Source: Perilla frutescens
Lineage: Eukaryota > Streptophyta > Magnoliopsida > Lamiales > Lamiaceae
Reading direction: 5' to 3'
NCBI GenBank assembly: GCA_026008535.1
Contig: BRKX01000011.1
Coordinates: forward strand, 44,624,183-44,688,182
Length of the DNA stretch: 64,000 bases
Each line of letters begins with the position of its first letter. Position 1 is the stretch's first letter. The position numbers and the translations under genes are program-made. Below the pieces are notes generated by a model. The model saw nothing but the letters and a program-made list of their open reading frames with translations, was not told the DNA's origin and made no database searches. Positions 46,191 through 58,047 of this stretch are shown here, in pieces.

Positions 46191-47561
46191 ATATTAATTA
46201 ATATACGGTTACCTCGATGCTTTTATTTAATTTGATAAGTACAAGACGTACATAAATAGAAAAGGTACTGAAAAAGAGCTAGAATGAGAATTGAAGAAGA
46301 ATTAATGAAGAAAAAACTCTCAATCAACTCAAATTATCATATCACATAAATAGTAGTTTGAGAATTAGGTTTGCTTCAATATTAATAATTTGATTAATTG
46401 TATTAGTACATGATAGAAAGTACAGAAAAAGTGATGAAGTTGAAGAAAAAAAAGGAAGAAGAAGAAGAAGAAAAGTGAGTCAACCACATTCCTGAGCTAA
46501 CGTGGGACGGCTAGGAAGATTGGCTTTTAATAATGAACATGTAGATATTATTGCAATTCATTTGTATTAATTAAGTCTCTATTTTTTAGATAAGCATTAA
46601 GTTTTGAATGTTACACTTACATTTGTAAGCATTTAACTATTATTTGTACTTCTATTTGTTTCAATATAATTTAGTTCTTATACGTTTGAAAATCTTGACA
46701 CACAACTCTTAAGTTAATTGATATTATAATTCGATCCTTAAAACTAATAGTTCAACTATTATATTTTGAAAGAAAACCTATGCACTTTGGAGGGCTCAGA
46801 CCTACAGTACTCCTGTTCAGGGCGGATCTAGAGGCATTGTCATCTGATCGGATATTTTCTTTTTAATTTTTTATATTTTTACACTAGGTCTTCATCGATG
46901 AGCAGCGTTACAAGCGTCGATTTGTAAGGTACGCACCACTTAATCACCCGCCCTCAATTGTTTGTATTAATATTGGATAGGCCACTCATGTACCTCGACC
47001 ACGAATTAATTAAACTTCTATTTTGTCACTCTACTTAGTTAATGCCCCGAATCAGCCAATCTGGAATATGGGTTATAAATTAATGTTAATACTCAATTTA
47101 TTTGTTGAGTTTACTTTCATTACGTTTTTATATATAGAATCTTCTTAAATTAATATATATATATATATATAATAGATAAATTGATACTCTTCGAATCAAG
47201 AAATATTTGAAACGTACAGAAATAGTCAAATAACATTTGCTATTAGTACACATTCGCTAATTAAAGACCTAACATTTTATGCATATAATGTCAATTTATA
47301 TCATTTACTTAATTCTTCCCATCAATTCTAGTTATACTAATTAAATCAACTGATAAAAAACTTATGTCCTCATTTTCTTCGGAAAGTAACTAAAATAATC
47401 CAATGTCTTCTCTTTTTGTAATTATTAATGATTTTTAAGTGACAATTATTTAATTGTTTTTTTAGTTTCTTATCAATTGCTTGTCTGAATTGACTGCTTC
47501 CATCTGGAAAAAGGGCGGCACTTTTGGGTCCTACCAAGCCAAGTTGATTCACTTTCCCACA

Positions 47562-47623
<62 letters not shown>

Positions 47624-48720
47624 CTTATTGTCTTTATTTTGTTTCTTTTATTGATTGCTCCAAAATCTTTATTTTGTTTCTTTTATTGATTGCTCCAAAA
47701 TATATTTTTTCATATGATTAGAATAGTTTAATGTTGTTCTGCCCGTTTTATTTCGATTCTCTCTTTTTTTAGTAAATTTTTTATTATATCTTCTGATGAC
47801 TCCGAAATATTTCTTACATCATGATCAAAATAGTTTGAACTATATTTTATTACACGTACCATAATGATAATGCTACATACTGGTCATAATTTTAGAAATG
47901 AAGATAGGAATTACACTATATTTCACGACCTAAATCGCCATAGGTACCAGTCAAGTATATATAGATCATCAATTTCCTTCATTGATTAATTAATTAATTA
48001 TATAACTGATTGATTCTTCCACCAACTGAAATCAAACTTAAATGACAACTCAAGAAAACACCTTAAATATCACTGTACATAATATTAAAATGAAATTAAA
48101 AGATTGGATAATGTTAATTAATGAGAGAGTATAAGGAAATTAATTAAAAACATTAAAGTTCAAACTGCTCTTTAAATAGATTTACAAAATTAATTTTGTA
48201 AATATTGATTAAGTTTTATTTAATCACTAATTAGTGAAATCGGTTGTTTATAGCTAATACCGCCAAACTGCGCCAAAACCACTTAAAACTATGCCTTGAT
48301 CTTGTGATTTTACTAGCTGATACAGGAATCTAAAATATATTTTTAGCAGAGTTACAGATGACCATTTATAAACAAAAATGGAAAAAATGCGCCATGGTCA
48401 CATGTAATTTCATTCGCAATTTTTAAAAAAAAAAATTAAATAAAAAATTACTATTAGCAAAATTGCAACATTTCGATTTCCTTCCGTTTTCTGGGTTTGA
48501 GAGAATGCGCTGCAAATTATACTAAAAAGACTAAAATAATTGATAAGTAAACTAATACACCAATTATATCAATGAATTAGAAACACATGCTCAGTAGCTA
48601 GGAAATCAAACTTGGAATCTCAGAGATTTAATTAAACTTACACAAAAAAGAAAATACCGCAACAATTTCCCAACTTCATTAAATGACGATCTCTACCCCG
48701 ACTTGCCATCACCCTCTGGC
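46191..48720. other. Intergenic DNA
   Basis: AT-rich with no supported gene. It holds a (CT)n microsatellite at 47564-47620 followed by two copies of a 34-bp block (about 47630-47700, with CTTTATTTTGTTTCTTTTAT in each). Confidence 0.55.
47564..47620. repeat. (CT)n microsatellite
   Basis: About 28 dinucleotide units. Confidence 0.95.
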
Positions 48721-48722
48721 CC

Positions 48723-48729
48723 ATAAATA
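48723..48729 (+). promoter_or_regulatory. TATA-like box of the first small gene
   Basis: ATAAATA lies about 150 bp upstream of the ATG, in the context GGCCCATAAATACCCGCC. A GGCCCA element adjoins it. The transcription start would be near 48755, leaving a CT-rich leader. Confidence 0.45.
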
Positions 48730-48781
48730 CCCGCCTTCACCCAACATTCTTCTCTCAATTTCCTCCCAGCCTCCGTGGGGG

Positions 48782-48786
<5 letters not shown>

Positions 48787-48824
<38 letters not shown>
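48787..48824 (+). repeat. (CT)n tract in the leader of the first small gene
   Basis: About 19 CT units between the TATA-like box and the ATG. Pyrimidine-rich leaders are common in plant genes. The second small gene has one as well. Confidence 0.8.
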
Positions 48825-48828
<4 letters not shown>

Positions 48829-48874
48829 CCCACTTTTTCCCCATATTTTTGCACTTCTCTTAATTCCTCAATTT

Positions 48875-49114
48875 ATGGCAGCAACTCCACCAAAGAAGCC
48901 AAACGCCACCGTTGTGCCGAGGAGAGGCCAAGTGAAAGCTCAAATTTTTAAGAGCCTCACCGGAAACATCTCCTCTGCAGCCGCAAAAGCCCTGGCCAAA
49001 GTCAAATGGAGCCCCTCCGAGCCGCCCGCCGCCTTGACATCCGCCCCAACCTCCACCTCCACCAGCCCGCCGCCGAGCGCCTACACCTCCGACGGCTACC
49101 CCGAGCAGGCCTGA
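48875..49114 (+). CDS. Small plant protein with PxRGQVKxQI motif, 79 aa
   Basis: The start MAATPPKKPNATVVPRRGQV was chosen because the longer in-frame extension upstream would be a translation of the (CT)n leader. After the conserved-looking RRGQVKAQIFKSLTGNISSA segment (residues 17-36) comes an Ala/Lys-rich stretch that may form a short helix. A Pro/Ser/Thr-rich, probably disordered tail follows, ending SAYTSDGYPEQA. There is no signal peptide or membrane segment. The codon composition is GC-rich against AT-rich flanks, a TATA-like box lies upstream and AATAAA is at 49482, all of which support a real transcribed gene without introns. The motif resembles short uncharacterised plant proteins that I cannot name, and its function is unknown. 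The gene at 62300 shares the motif. Confidence 0.65.
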   Translation: MAATPPKKPNATVVPRRGQVKAQIFKSLTGNISSAAAKALAKVKWSPSEPPAALTSAPTSTSTSPPPSAYTSDGYPEQA

Positions 49115-49481
49115 GCTCCTCACCACCCACCCACCTGCAGCTGGTTAAAAATTCAGTGAACCTGGGCTTGTTTTTTCGCGCCCTTTTTCACTGAATCTTA
49201 TCAACATCTGTAACCTGCAGCGTGCTGAAATCTGAATTATGCTAGTTTGATTGTATCTCTGTGTGTTAGCTGTTAATTATGTTTGTTTGTTGTTGGTGAT
49301 AATATCAGAGCTTTCCTTTTTAATGGGCTCTGTATACGTCGATCGACTACTGTGTGTTTGTATTAAAGCAGATTTTTGAAGCTTTAAAGGTTGGCCCTCT
49401 TCCACGCTAGTTATTGTTTCTCAAGTTTTAGATTGGAGATGGTATATGTTGTAAGAAGAGGAGCTTCAATTTTATGTATTA

Positions 49482-49487
49482 AATAAA
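49482..49487 (+). terminator. Likely polyadenylation signal of the first small gene
   Basis: AATAAA, preceded by TTTTATGTATT, about 370 bp after the stop codon. Confidence 0.4.
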
Positions 49488-49499
49488 ATTCCAGTGTGT

Positions 49500-51103
49500 T
49501 TGTTTTTCTAAATCTCCAGGCTTGCTTGGTCATTTATAGAAATCAGAAATGATTCATTTGTTTCTGCAAACTGCAGTGATGAGTTAGACGAGTGAGGTTA
49601 AACTCGACTCATTCTATTTTATCTGTGTTATAGTAGATGTGACAAATTCGTTCGACTGCTATTGCCCAATTGGTGGCAGCTTAATGTATTGAAAAGTAAA
49701 CAAGAGTCGTGAATAGTTATGAAGATAATTCAATGTGTACGGTAGTCGTTAGAGTTGGCTAATTGGGAAAATAAATGCTTGATGTCTTGAGATAAGATAA
49801 GGCCAACCCATGCGACATTCAATATTATTTTACTTGAAAAAGTGCATTAATTATTTGCTCTTTTGAAAAAGTCCATCTTATGTAATCAAGAAATTTCTGT
49901 ACATAGTTTTCTACCTCTACAAATCATGGGGTTTTTTTCCTACTAACTTTATAGCCACGTCACTGGATATAATTACAATTGAAGATAAATTAATGATGGG
50001 CCTTTTTTTTAGCTTATATGTTCAGCACAACTTCCTTAAATCATATCGGTTTTTAATTGAATCGTCTTAAATTATGAGACAACACTTTGATCTATCAACT
50101 TACTCGAAATAATGAAATAAGATATGGGAATAAATGAGATACCGCAAAAAATCGAACTGATCAAATATGTGTGCTAGCTATATTTGGATTTCCCCTAGTT
50201 TAGTTTAAATATAGATGAAATTAATTTCATAAAAGATTTTACCATAGTTTTTAAATAATAATGACACGTATGTCTTTATTTAAGTTTCATTCTGGGGAGC
50301 ACCGCCGTGTCCCATTTCGGCCCACAGCTGAAAAATATTTAGCGCCGGAATTGCAACTTAATCATATGCATCATTTCTGGATTTTTTATATTTATGGAAT
50401 ATTCAATTTAATTATTGCAGTGAGAAACTAACGACACGGATAATAATTAATTCTTGCAGTTAGAGACCTAGTACAGCCACTTATGAGTTATGATGTTTGG
50501 TTATTTAATTATAGTAAAATAGTATATTTTATTTTATATTTTACTGTGCTGTTTTGTACCTACTCGATGTTATCATTTTGCTTGTGCTAAATAAAAATAA
50601 AACAAGGGTGAAGTGTAAATAATTCTACAATAACTGATTCCCCTTCATGTAGAAAATATGCGTCAAAGATATTTGTGCTCTTTCAAAAAATACAGATAGA
50701 TGTTTCAATTGTTTGTACGCATTTTGTTCGTGATAATATCCAGGGGGGAAACTTTTTTACAACTGTCAAACATTCCTTTGTTTCGTTATAAATATTTATG
50801 TAACACTTACATTTAAAGGAAACTCATTGAACAAGTCTAACTGTCTAAGCATGGAAATAGTAAGTTGACGAATTCTAGGCAGTGAACAAAGAGATGTATT
50901 GAATTGATTACTAATACTTAATAATTAAAGCGAATATACCAAATAGTGTCATTAAGGCATTTCGTTTAGCTAAGTAATTTGATTACTATACAAAAAAAAA
51001 ATATTCGGTGAAATTTTATTTATTTTATTGTGGTTTGTTTCTAACAGCATCCCCAAGAGGTCTCTATTTACTCTCCAAAAAAAAAAAAATCACTCAATGT
51101 TCC
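49500..51103. other. Intergenic DNA
   Basis: AT-rich with no supported gene, RNA gene or strong repeat. Confidence 0.55.
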
Positions 51104-51212
51104 TTGGGGGCAATCTAGTGGTGGAGTAATGTAAGTTTGAGGCAAAATATTTTAAGTTCGAATCTTACCAACACCGTTAGGTGTTCACTTGCGAGATATT
51201 ACATATATAGGG

Positions 51213-51963
51213 TGTTGGGTATCAGGGCCTGGCTAGGGATTCACCGCTTGGTTTCCGGCCTCGGCGGTCTACCGCATTTGCTGCTCAAGCAGCTCAGAAC
51301 TTAGGGCTTCGTTTTCTTATTTAGGGACACAGCCTCAGACACTAGATCATGAAGATCTAGGGTTTCTTCTTCATAGGCTTGCTAGGTCAAGTGTGTATCT
51401 GTAGAGAACAGGCAGAGACAGGAGTTAGATCGAGTAGATAAAAGAGATACACCCACACTGAAGCAACCAGAATATAGATATATGTAAAATAGAGAGAGAT
51501 TTGAGAGAGAAATGTGCTCAGAGGCACTGGTGGGCTCAGATTCTCCCAGGCACGACGGCAAGGGGCAACTCCGGTGACTAATCGGACCCAGACCAGGAGG
51601 GGAGGGTGAGATGTACAGCTTTGAAGCTCCCACAGCCTTCTTCAACCCAGAGCAGACCCACAACCTCAACTCATAGGCCAACCAGGAACTCACAAGCAGA
51701 GATCCGACCAGAGAAACAGAGGGCTGCAGTGGAGAAGCTCGGAGAAGAAGAATCAAAGGTAGGGTTTTCAGTGTGAGGCTTGAGAGAGATGAGAGAAGGC
51801 GCCGCATTTTGTAGAGGTGAGAGAGAGCAGCATTAGGAAAGTTAGGGTTAGGGTGATATATATGGGAGGGATACGGGTGTCGGGTAGTGGACTTAGGTTT
51901 AGCAGTTGGGCCAGAGAAATAATAGAAGATTGGGCCTAGAGCAAATTGGGCCAACATATCACA
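51213..51963 (-). repeat. 3' LTR of the complete copia element
   Basis: 751 bp. Identical in length to the 5' LTR and collinear with it throughout. The frame at 51382-51957 is an incidental translation of LTR sequence. Confidence 0.92.
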
Positions 51964-52226
51964 TATCCACCTTTGGCCCTATTTGGTCTGTCATAGTCAC
52001 CAAGGAAGTTGCTTGCCAAGAACTAAGGAATCTTCATCACTGCCCTTTTTACTCATTACTCATCTTAGACAAGACAAGATCAGAGAGGGTGAGATATAAT
52101 GTTATGCGCATTATACTCAGTCTCACACAACTTGAGACCAACCCCAAGTACAATGATTCCAGTCAGATTTGACTTTCCCAGTCCAGAGTACTTATATATC
52201 CAGGTACCAAGAAGAGAGGGAGAGGA

Positions 52227-52228
<2 letters not shown>

Positions 52229-52283
<55 letters not shown>
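52229..52283. repeat. (GA)n microsatellite in the copia 3' region
   Basis: About 27 GA units between the end of pol and the 3' LTR. Confidence 0.95.
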
Positions 52284-52284
<1 letters not shown>

Positions 52285-52335
52285 CAGATCAGGATTCCCC
52301 AAAATGTGGTCAGGGGATCCACCCTTTTCAGATCT

Positions 52336-55300
52336 TCAAGTCACCATGTTTAAAGCCTTTTTACAGGCTTCTAATTTTGCCACAGGTAGGACTTTGGTTC
52401 CCATGTCTGAGGGATTGTATTCAGATGGGATTTTATCCAAGAGAATTTCTCCTTTTTCAACATCTCTGATGAAGTGGAACCTCACATCAATATGTTTTGT
52501 CCTGTCATGAAAAACAGGATTTTTGCACAGCTGAATAGCAGACTGGCTGTCAGAGTATAGGCAAGGTATATCATTAATGTATTTAATCTCAGATAGGACA
52601 CCCTTTAGCCAAATGGCTTCTTTTACAGCCTCAGTTGCAGCAATATATTCAGATTCAGTAGAAGACAAGGCAACAATGTTCTGCAATTGTGATTTCCAGC
52701 TAATACAAGCATCACATAATGTAAAAGCATATGAGGTTGTGGATTTTCTTTGGTCCCTATCATTTGCATAGTTAGAGTCAACATATTCCACACATAGGAC
52801 ACCTTCAGAGGATTTAGAAAACAATAAGCCATGAGACATAGTATATTTCAAGTATCTTAGTAACCATTTTAAGGCTTCCCAATGAGGCATTTCAGGATTT
52901 GCCATAAATCTACTCAAGCAAGACACAGCATAAGCAATATCAGGCCTTGTGCTAATCATCAAATACATCACAGATCCAATAGCATTAGCATAAGGGACAG
53001 ATTGCATTTCTTTTATTTCAGAGTCAGATTTGGGACATTGATCTTTACTTAGAATGAAATGAGAGGCAAGGGGCACAGACACAGCTTTACTACTTTCCAT
53101 ATTAAATTTCTTCAAGACTTGTTCAGTGTAAGCAGTTTGATGCAATTTAAGAGTGTAATTTGCTCTATCTCTTTCTATGTTCATACCAAGGATTTTCTTT
53201 GCATCACCAAGATCCTTCATATCAAAATTAGCACACAAGCAAGATTGGATATGCTTCACAGTATTCAAACAAGGACTAATCAGAAGCATGTCATCAACAT
53301 AAAGAAGAAGGAATACAGGCACTCCAGATTTCATATAGTATAGGCAGTGGTCAAATTTACTCCTAGTGAAGTTCAAGCTTTGCATGCATTTGTCAAATTT
53401 GATGTTCCATTGTCTTGGGGATTGTTTTAAACCATATAAGGATTTTTTCAATAAACATACATGGTTGGGATGTTCTTTATCAATGTAGCCTTCAGGTTGA
53501 TGCATATATATATTGTTTTCAAGCTCACCATGCAAAAAGGCTGTTGTAACATCCATTTGTTTCAATTCCCAATCAAAGTGGGCAGTTAAAGCAAGCATTA
53601 TTCTCACAGTTGTAAATTTAACCACAGGAGCAAAAATCTCATTATAATCAATACCTTCTTTTTGTGTGAATCCTTTAGCTACAAGCCTTGCTTTGTATCT
53701 AACATTATTTATTTCTTGTTTGATTTTAAAGAGCCACTTGCATTCAACAATAGAGCATGATTCAGGTCTTTCAACTAATATCCAAGTGTTGTTATCATGT
53801 AAGGATTTCATTTCAGAATTCATGGCAGTGATCCATTTATCAGAATCTACAGAATTGATGGCTTCCTTGTAAGAATTAGGTTCAATTTGATCCACATTAC
53901 TGAATACATTGAAAGCATACATAGACAAATTGTAATCATCATACTTGGCAGGCACATTAACATTCTTTCTAGGTCTATCCCTAGCAAGTTGATAATTACT
54001 CAAGTCATTCATGGCAGGCACAGGTTCAGGAGTAGATTCAGATTCATTTGAACTGGTTTCAGGATCAGAAACAACCATATTATCACTGTCATTATTTGAG
54101 GCTGAGTCATCAGGATTAATCTCATCAATTAAAGCATCATCAACAGGTTCAGGTATAGAGGGGGAGGGATCATCTACCTTATTATCATTATCAGGGGAAA
54201 ACAAGTTGTCATCAAAAGCTCTATTCATGATTTTCAAATTTTCCACATGTTCAAGTGCAACAGAGGGTTCCTTTTCAGATATGCAAGGAAAGTCAAGCTC
54301 ATTAAACATCACATCTCTACTTATGCAAGTTTTAAAACTAGGAACACTCTTATCCCATAGTCTGTAACCTTTAATACCCTTAGGATAACCAAGGAAGACA
54401 CATTTTCTTGCTCTGGGGTCAAGTTTACTTAGTTTTTGATGCACATAAGCAGCACAACCAAAGATTCTCAGATTGTTCAAGCAAATAGGTTTGTTATGAA
54501 ACACAGATTCAGGAAGTTTACCATGCAGAGGAACAGATGGGGATCTATTAACCAAGTAACATGCAGTCATTAAAGCTTCACCCCAAAGAGGTTTTTCAAG
54601 ACCAGAAGAGATTAACAAGCTTCTAACTTTATCAAGCAAAGTCCTGTTCATTCTTTCAGCTACTCCATTTTGCTGTGGAGTATATGGAACAGTCTTATGT
54701 CTTTTGATTCCTCTAATAGAGCACCAATGATCCATGACTTGATTACAAAATTCCAGACCATTATCAGTTCTAAGACATTTTATACTCTTGTTAGTTTGAG
54801 TTTGAATTTCTGTAGCCCATTTAGAGAACTTAGTAAACACATCAGATTTGTTTTTCATTAAGAACACCCAAGTTTTTCTGGAAAAATCATCAATTACAGA
54901 TAAGAAGAACACATTTCCACCATGAGTTGGATCTCTTGCAGGACCCCATACATCAGCATGCAGGTATTCAAGTATTTCAGAGCTAACAAGCTTTCTTGGG
55001 TAAGGGATGGTAGCAGGCAGAGACATTTTATGATGGTTACCAAGCACACAAGGTCCACAGAAGGTTATATTAGATATTTTATCATTTTCAAGAGCACCAG
55101 CTTTACTCAGAATTTCCAAACCTTTATTACTCATGTGCCCTAACCTAGCATGCCAAAGAGATGTTTTATCATGTTGAACAACATTAGCAATAGGCAAGGG
55201 GACAGATTCAGCAGTCACAGCATATAGATCACCTTTTCTAGGAGCATTAAAGTATAGCATTGAATCCTTTTCAAATTTGAACCTTAGGTTATTCACAGAG

Positions 55301-55389
55301 CCATCAATCATATGATCATCAATTTTAGACACAGAAAGCAAATTGAATTTTAATTTTGGAACATATCTTACTTCATTTAAGGTTAACAT
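52336..55389 (-). CDS. pol: copia pol: integrase, reverse transcriptase, RNase H (1017 codons)
   Basis: Uninterrupted frame downstream of a single stop at 55420-55422. The pre-integrase finger has His 80, His 85, Cys 111 and Cys 114. The integrase core has LHADVWGP (Asp 146), LRTDNGLEF (Asp 209) and NGVAERMNRT (Glu 245), a DX35E spacing. An acidic linker (about 380-470) precedes the RT, with KARLVAKGFTQKEGIDY, KSLYGLKQSPRQW and YVDD at 697-700. RNase H has YVDSNYANDRDQRKSTTSY, SSTESEYIAATEA and LYSDSQSAIQLC. All catalytic residues I can check are present, and the length is normal for a copia pol after protease. In a native element this region is translated as one polyprotein with gag and cut by the protease. 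Here the upstream stop and the split gag should prevent that. Confidence 0.9.
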   Translation of the reverse strand: MLTLNEVRYVPKLKFNLLSVSKIDDHMIDGSVNNLRFKFEKDSMLYFNAPRKGDLYAVTAESVPLPIANVVQHDKTSLWHARLGHMSNKGLEILSKAGALENDKISNITFCGPCVLGNHHKMSLPATIPYPRKLVSSEILEYLHADVWGPARDPTHGGNVFFLSVIDDFSRKTWVFLMKNKSDVFTKFSKWATEIQTQTNKSIKCLRTDNGLEFCNQVMDHWCSIRGIKRHKTVPYTPQQNGVAERMNRTLLDKVRSLLISSGLEKPLWGEALMTACYLVNRSPSVPLHGKLPESVFHNKPICLNNLRIFGCAAYVHQKLSKLDPRARKCVFLGYPKGIKGYRLWDKSVPSFKTCISRDVMFNELDFPCISEKEPSVALEHVENLKIMNRAFDDNLFSPDNDNKVDDPSPSIPEPVDDALIDEINPDDSASNNDSDNMVVSDPETSSNESESTPEPVPAMNDLSNYQLARDRPRKNVNVPAKYDDYNLSMYAFNVFSNVDQIEPNSYKEAINSVDSDKWITAMNSEMKSLHDNNTWILVERPESCSIVECKWLFKIKQEINNVRYKARLVAKGFTQKEGIDYNEIFAPVVKFTTVRIMLALTAHFDWELKQMDVTTAFLHGELENNIYMHQPEGYIDKEHPNHVCLLKKSLYGLKQSPRQWNIKFDKCMQSLNFTRSKFDHCLYYMKSGVPVFLLLYVDDMLLISPCLNTVKHIQSCLCANFDMKDLGDAKKILGMNIERDRANYTLKLHQTAYTEQVLKKFNMESSKAVSVPLASHFILSKDQCPKSDSEIKEMQSVPYANAIGSVMYLMISTRPDIAYAVSCLSRFMANPEMPHWEALKWLLRYLKYTMSHGLLFSKSSEGVLCVEYVDSNYANDRDQRKSTTSYAFTLCDACISWKSQLQNIVALSSTESEYIAATEAVKEAIWLKGVLSEIKYINDIPCLYSDSQSAIQLCKNPVFHDRTKHIDVRFHFIRDVEKGEILLDKIPSEYNPSDMGTKVLPVAKLEACKKALNMVT

Positions 55390-55419
55390 GGATCCATTCT
55401 CAAACTTTAAGCATACATC

Positions 55420-58047
55420 TCATTTCCCAAGGATTTCACAGTTTTGGCCATCAGCCAATGCAACATGCCCAGAATTCATGAAGTTTAAATTATAAAACAT
55501 ATCCTTAAAAGGTGTAACATGGAATGTGCAACCAGAATCAATCAGCCATTCATTGTTATGCACATTTTTGGAGATAGCATTGGTATAATTAATAAACTGA
55601 AAGTCATATACATCATGTACCATATTTATACCACTGTTATCATAGTTTTCATGCATATTGTGGATTTCAGGACCATGAGGTGACAGGCCATAATCATGGG
55701 AGTTCAAATCAGACACATGAGAGTTATAGTGCATCACATTATTGGCATGATTATGCATGTAACCTTTGTTCTTTTTAGGCATCTTGCATCTATTTGAAAA
55801 ATGTCCTGGTTTTCCACAATTCCAGCATGTTTTCCTTGGTTTTTTATCAGAATTAGGATAGTAAACATGATTTGGGACATGATTTGGAGCAATATGACCA
55901 TGATTATGAGCATAGTTATTGGAATGAGCATGATTAGGAGCATGAGCAGGAAATTTATTGGTGCGTCGTTTTTCACCAAAAATAAATGTTTCGACTTTCA
56001 TCGGCAAGCCCACACTGCAGAGTACAGTGGCGAGCAGGATCGTCTCCCAAAGGACCGGCGAGAATTACTCTTGACTTTCAGTCTGCGTGCCCAAACTTCC
56101 AGAATTGCGTGAGTTATATAACAAAAATAAATCGAAGGAAGAAATAACCAATTAAAGAAAATACTTAAGCAAACGAACTGAATTAACCAATTATAAAAGG
56201 GTATTCCGGATCCAACGAACTCCACTCCACTTATAACACCGATCACAGATGCAGGAATTAATTAATCAAACCATGCAAATCAGTTATAGTCACCGAAGAC
56301 GCTTCTGACGTGACATAATCTCTCCATACTGTTTCGATAATTAAGAAGACGCTTCATTAATTACTTCCCTAATCGACTGACAACTGTAAGAGACGCTCTA
56401 TAAGTTTAATGAGCCGACAGCAATGAGCACGAGAAAGACCCGATTCTTAACTTACAGACTCTGATGCAGGACTGTAAAATTAACTCTGTTATTCCCCTAG
56501 TTATTTGAGCAACTGTTTTACCACTTATTAAACCTAAACCACGATTACGTATGACCGATTTAAATTGGCTAGTAATTAATCACAACCTACCAAATATTTG
56601 CAACTACTCGATAGACTTAGAACAATTACGACTTGAATTCCAAGAATAATAAATACATGCATCAATTAATTATGAACAAACAATTAGATCTCACAGTTAT
56701 ATAAGCGGAGCTTCGTCGTCATCACCGGAATACGAGTAATTTAGCTACTTTGCATGCTGGAATCGAGCAACATAAATTAACGAAGAAGATAAAATATAAA
56801 ATCTGCTCCAAGCGTTTCTCTGCTGCTGCGTTCTAGCGTCTATGATCTGATTCATAAAATAATACTGTAAATCCTAATATATATCTACTACCTTTAAGAG
56901 ATAGAGTTCTAGAAGGAAATAAAAACCTAATCTAGATAAACTTGGAAATTTCCATGCAAAATAACTGTTCGAGGCGGCTAAGGATCTGAAATCCGCGTCT
57001 AAGTGTCGAGCTGGGCCGAAACTGGGCTTTAACAAGCCCACAGCGTATTCTGAACTGGGCCTCATGACTTCACTTCAATCATCCTGCTGCATGCCCTTGC
57101 AGCGTGCCCTGCTCGAACTTCTTCTTTTTACTTCACTTGTAGCTTTTCTCTCTAAAATGCATCACTTTTCTCCACTCTTGCACATCATCCCTACACAACT
57201 CCACAAAACATAATACATCCAAAATATACAGCTAGGGACTAAATAATAAAAAGAAAAGGTGCCAAAAAGCACATAATAAAAACAAGTAGAATACGTCCCA
57301 TCATTTATACATAGAATCAGAAGAGTGAGATGAATGAGCATAATTTGGATTCATTTGCCTCATTTTCATTTCTCTATTATGCCTTTCAGCAACCAGCACA
57401 CTTGGATTCTCAAGATTCACAAAAGGTTTCTTAAGCTCATGATTTCTGTTGTTAACATACATGATGTCATTCTGCAGAGGCTTAGATTTAAGTTGCTTGA
57501 TCTCATTTTCTTTAGTTTTCAGGCAACTGATAATCATATCACAAGTAACTTTTGATCCACCATATTTCAAAGCAGTTTTCACATCAGAAAATGTTTCAGA
57601 AATGGATCCAAGCAAGATTTGAGCAGAATACTTTTCCAAAGTGTCATCACCAGCTAATTTCAGGTCCTTTAAGAGTTTTAAAAATTCCTCAACATTAGTA
57701 TCAACATCTTTTGAATGATCCATTTTAAAATTCATAATCTGATTTTGCAAAGAATAAGCAACTTCTTCAGAGGTAGCAGCATATAAAGAAGTCAAATTTT
57801 CCCATAAATCTTTAGCACATTTAAGATGGGATACTTTTCTCACAACAGAACTGTTTAAATTCAACAAAATAGTGGCTCTGGCACTAGCATTCAATTTAAT
57901 GAGAATTTTATCAGTTTCTTTTTCACTAATTCTTTCATAAATAGCATCTTGCAAATTTTCTTTGGTTAAGATGCATTCAACTCGAGTCTGCCAGTCACCA
58001 AAGTCATCTTTTCCATTAAAAGGCACAGCATTCAAGTTATTCATCAT
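55420..58047 (-). pseudogene. gag: copia gag and protease, split by a solo LTR
   Basis: The ATG at 58047 (or 58044) starts MMNNLNAVPFNGKDDFGDW, a typical copia gag N terminus. The gag core runs to SSDSMYK at about 57310, where the 1,345-bp solo LTR begins. Coding resumes at about 55957 with His/Asn-rich sequence (HAPNHAHSNNYAHNHGH), zinc knuckle CWNCGKPGHFSNRCKM and the protease signature WLIDSGCTFHVTP. The two halves are in the same frame when the LTR and one TTTAT copy are disregarded. A TGA at 55420-55422 then separates protease from the long pol frame, also without a frameshift. Before the LTR insertion the polyprotein was therefore broken by at most one nonsense codon. The His/Asn-rich part has slippage-like repeats. 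Confidence 0.9.
55959..57303 (-). mobile_element. Solo LTR of the gag-only (TR-GAG) family
   Basis: On the minus strand it runs from TGATGGGACGTATTCTACTT to GACGCACCA and is collinear with LTR A/C at 9.3 and 16.4 kb. Matching blocks include GTATTCTAC, ATCGTCTCCCAAAGGACC and TGGTGCGTCGTTT in reverse complement. It is flanked by the 5-bp duplication TTTAT (55954-55958 and 57304-57308). It is clearly more diverged from the array LTRs than they are from each other. A solo LTR is the usual product of recombination between the two LTRs of a full element. Confidence 0.9.

Noticed and set aside
48860..49126. Gly-rich minus-strand frame of 88 codons
   Set aside because: The antisense shadow of the 79-aa gene's Pro/Ser-rich tail.
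51382..51957. 191-codon minus-strand frame
   Set aside because: Lies wholly in the copia LTR and is broken in the other LTR copy.
53059..55143. Several plus-strand frames of 60-118 codons
   Set aside because: Antisense shadows of the copia pol gene.
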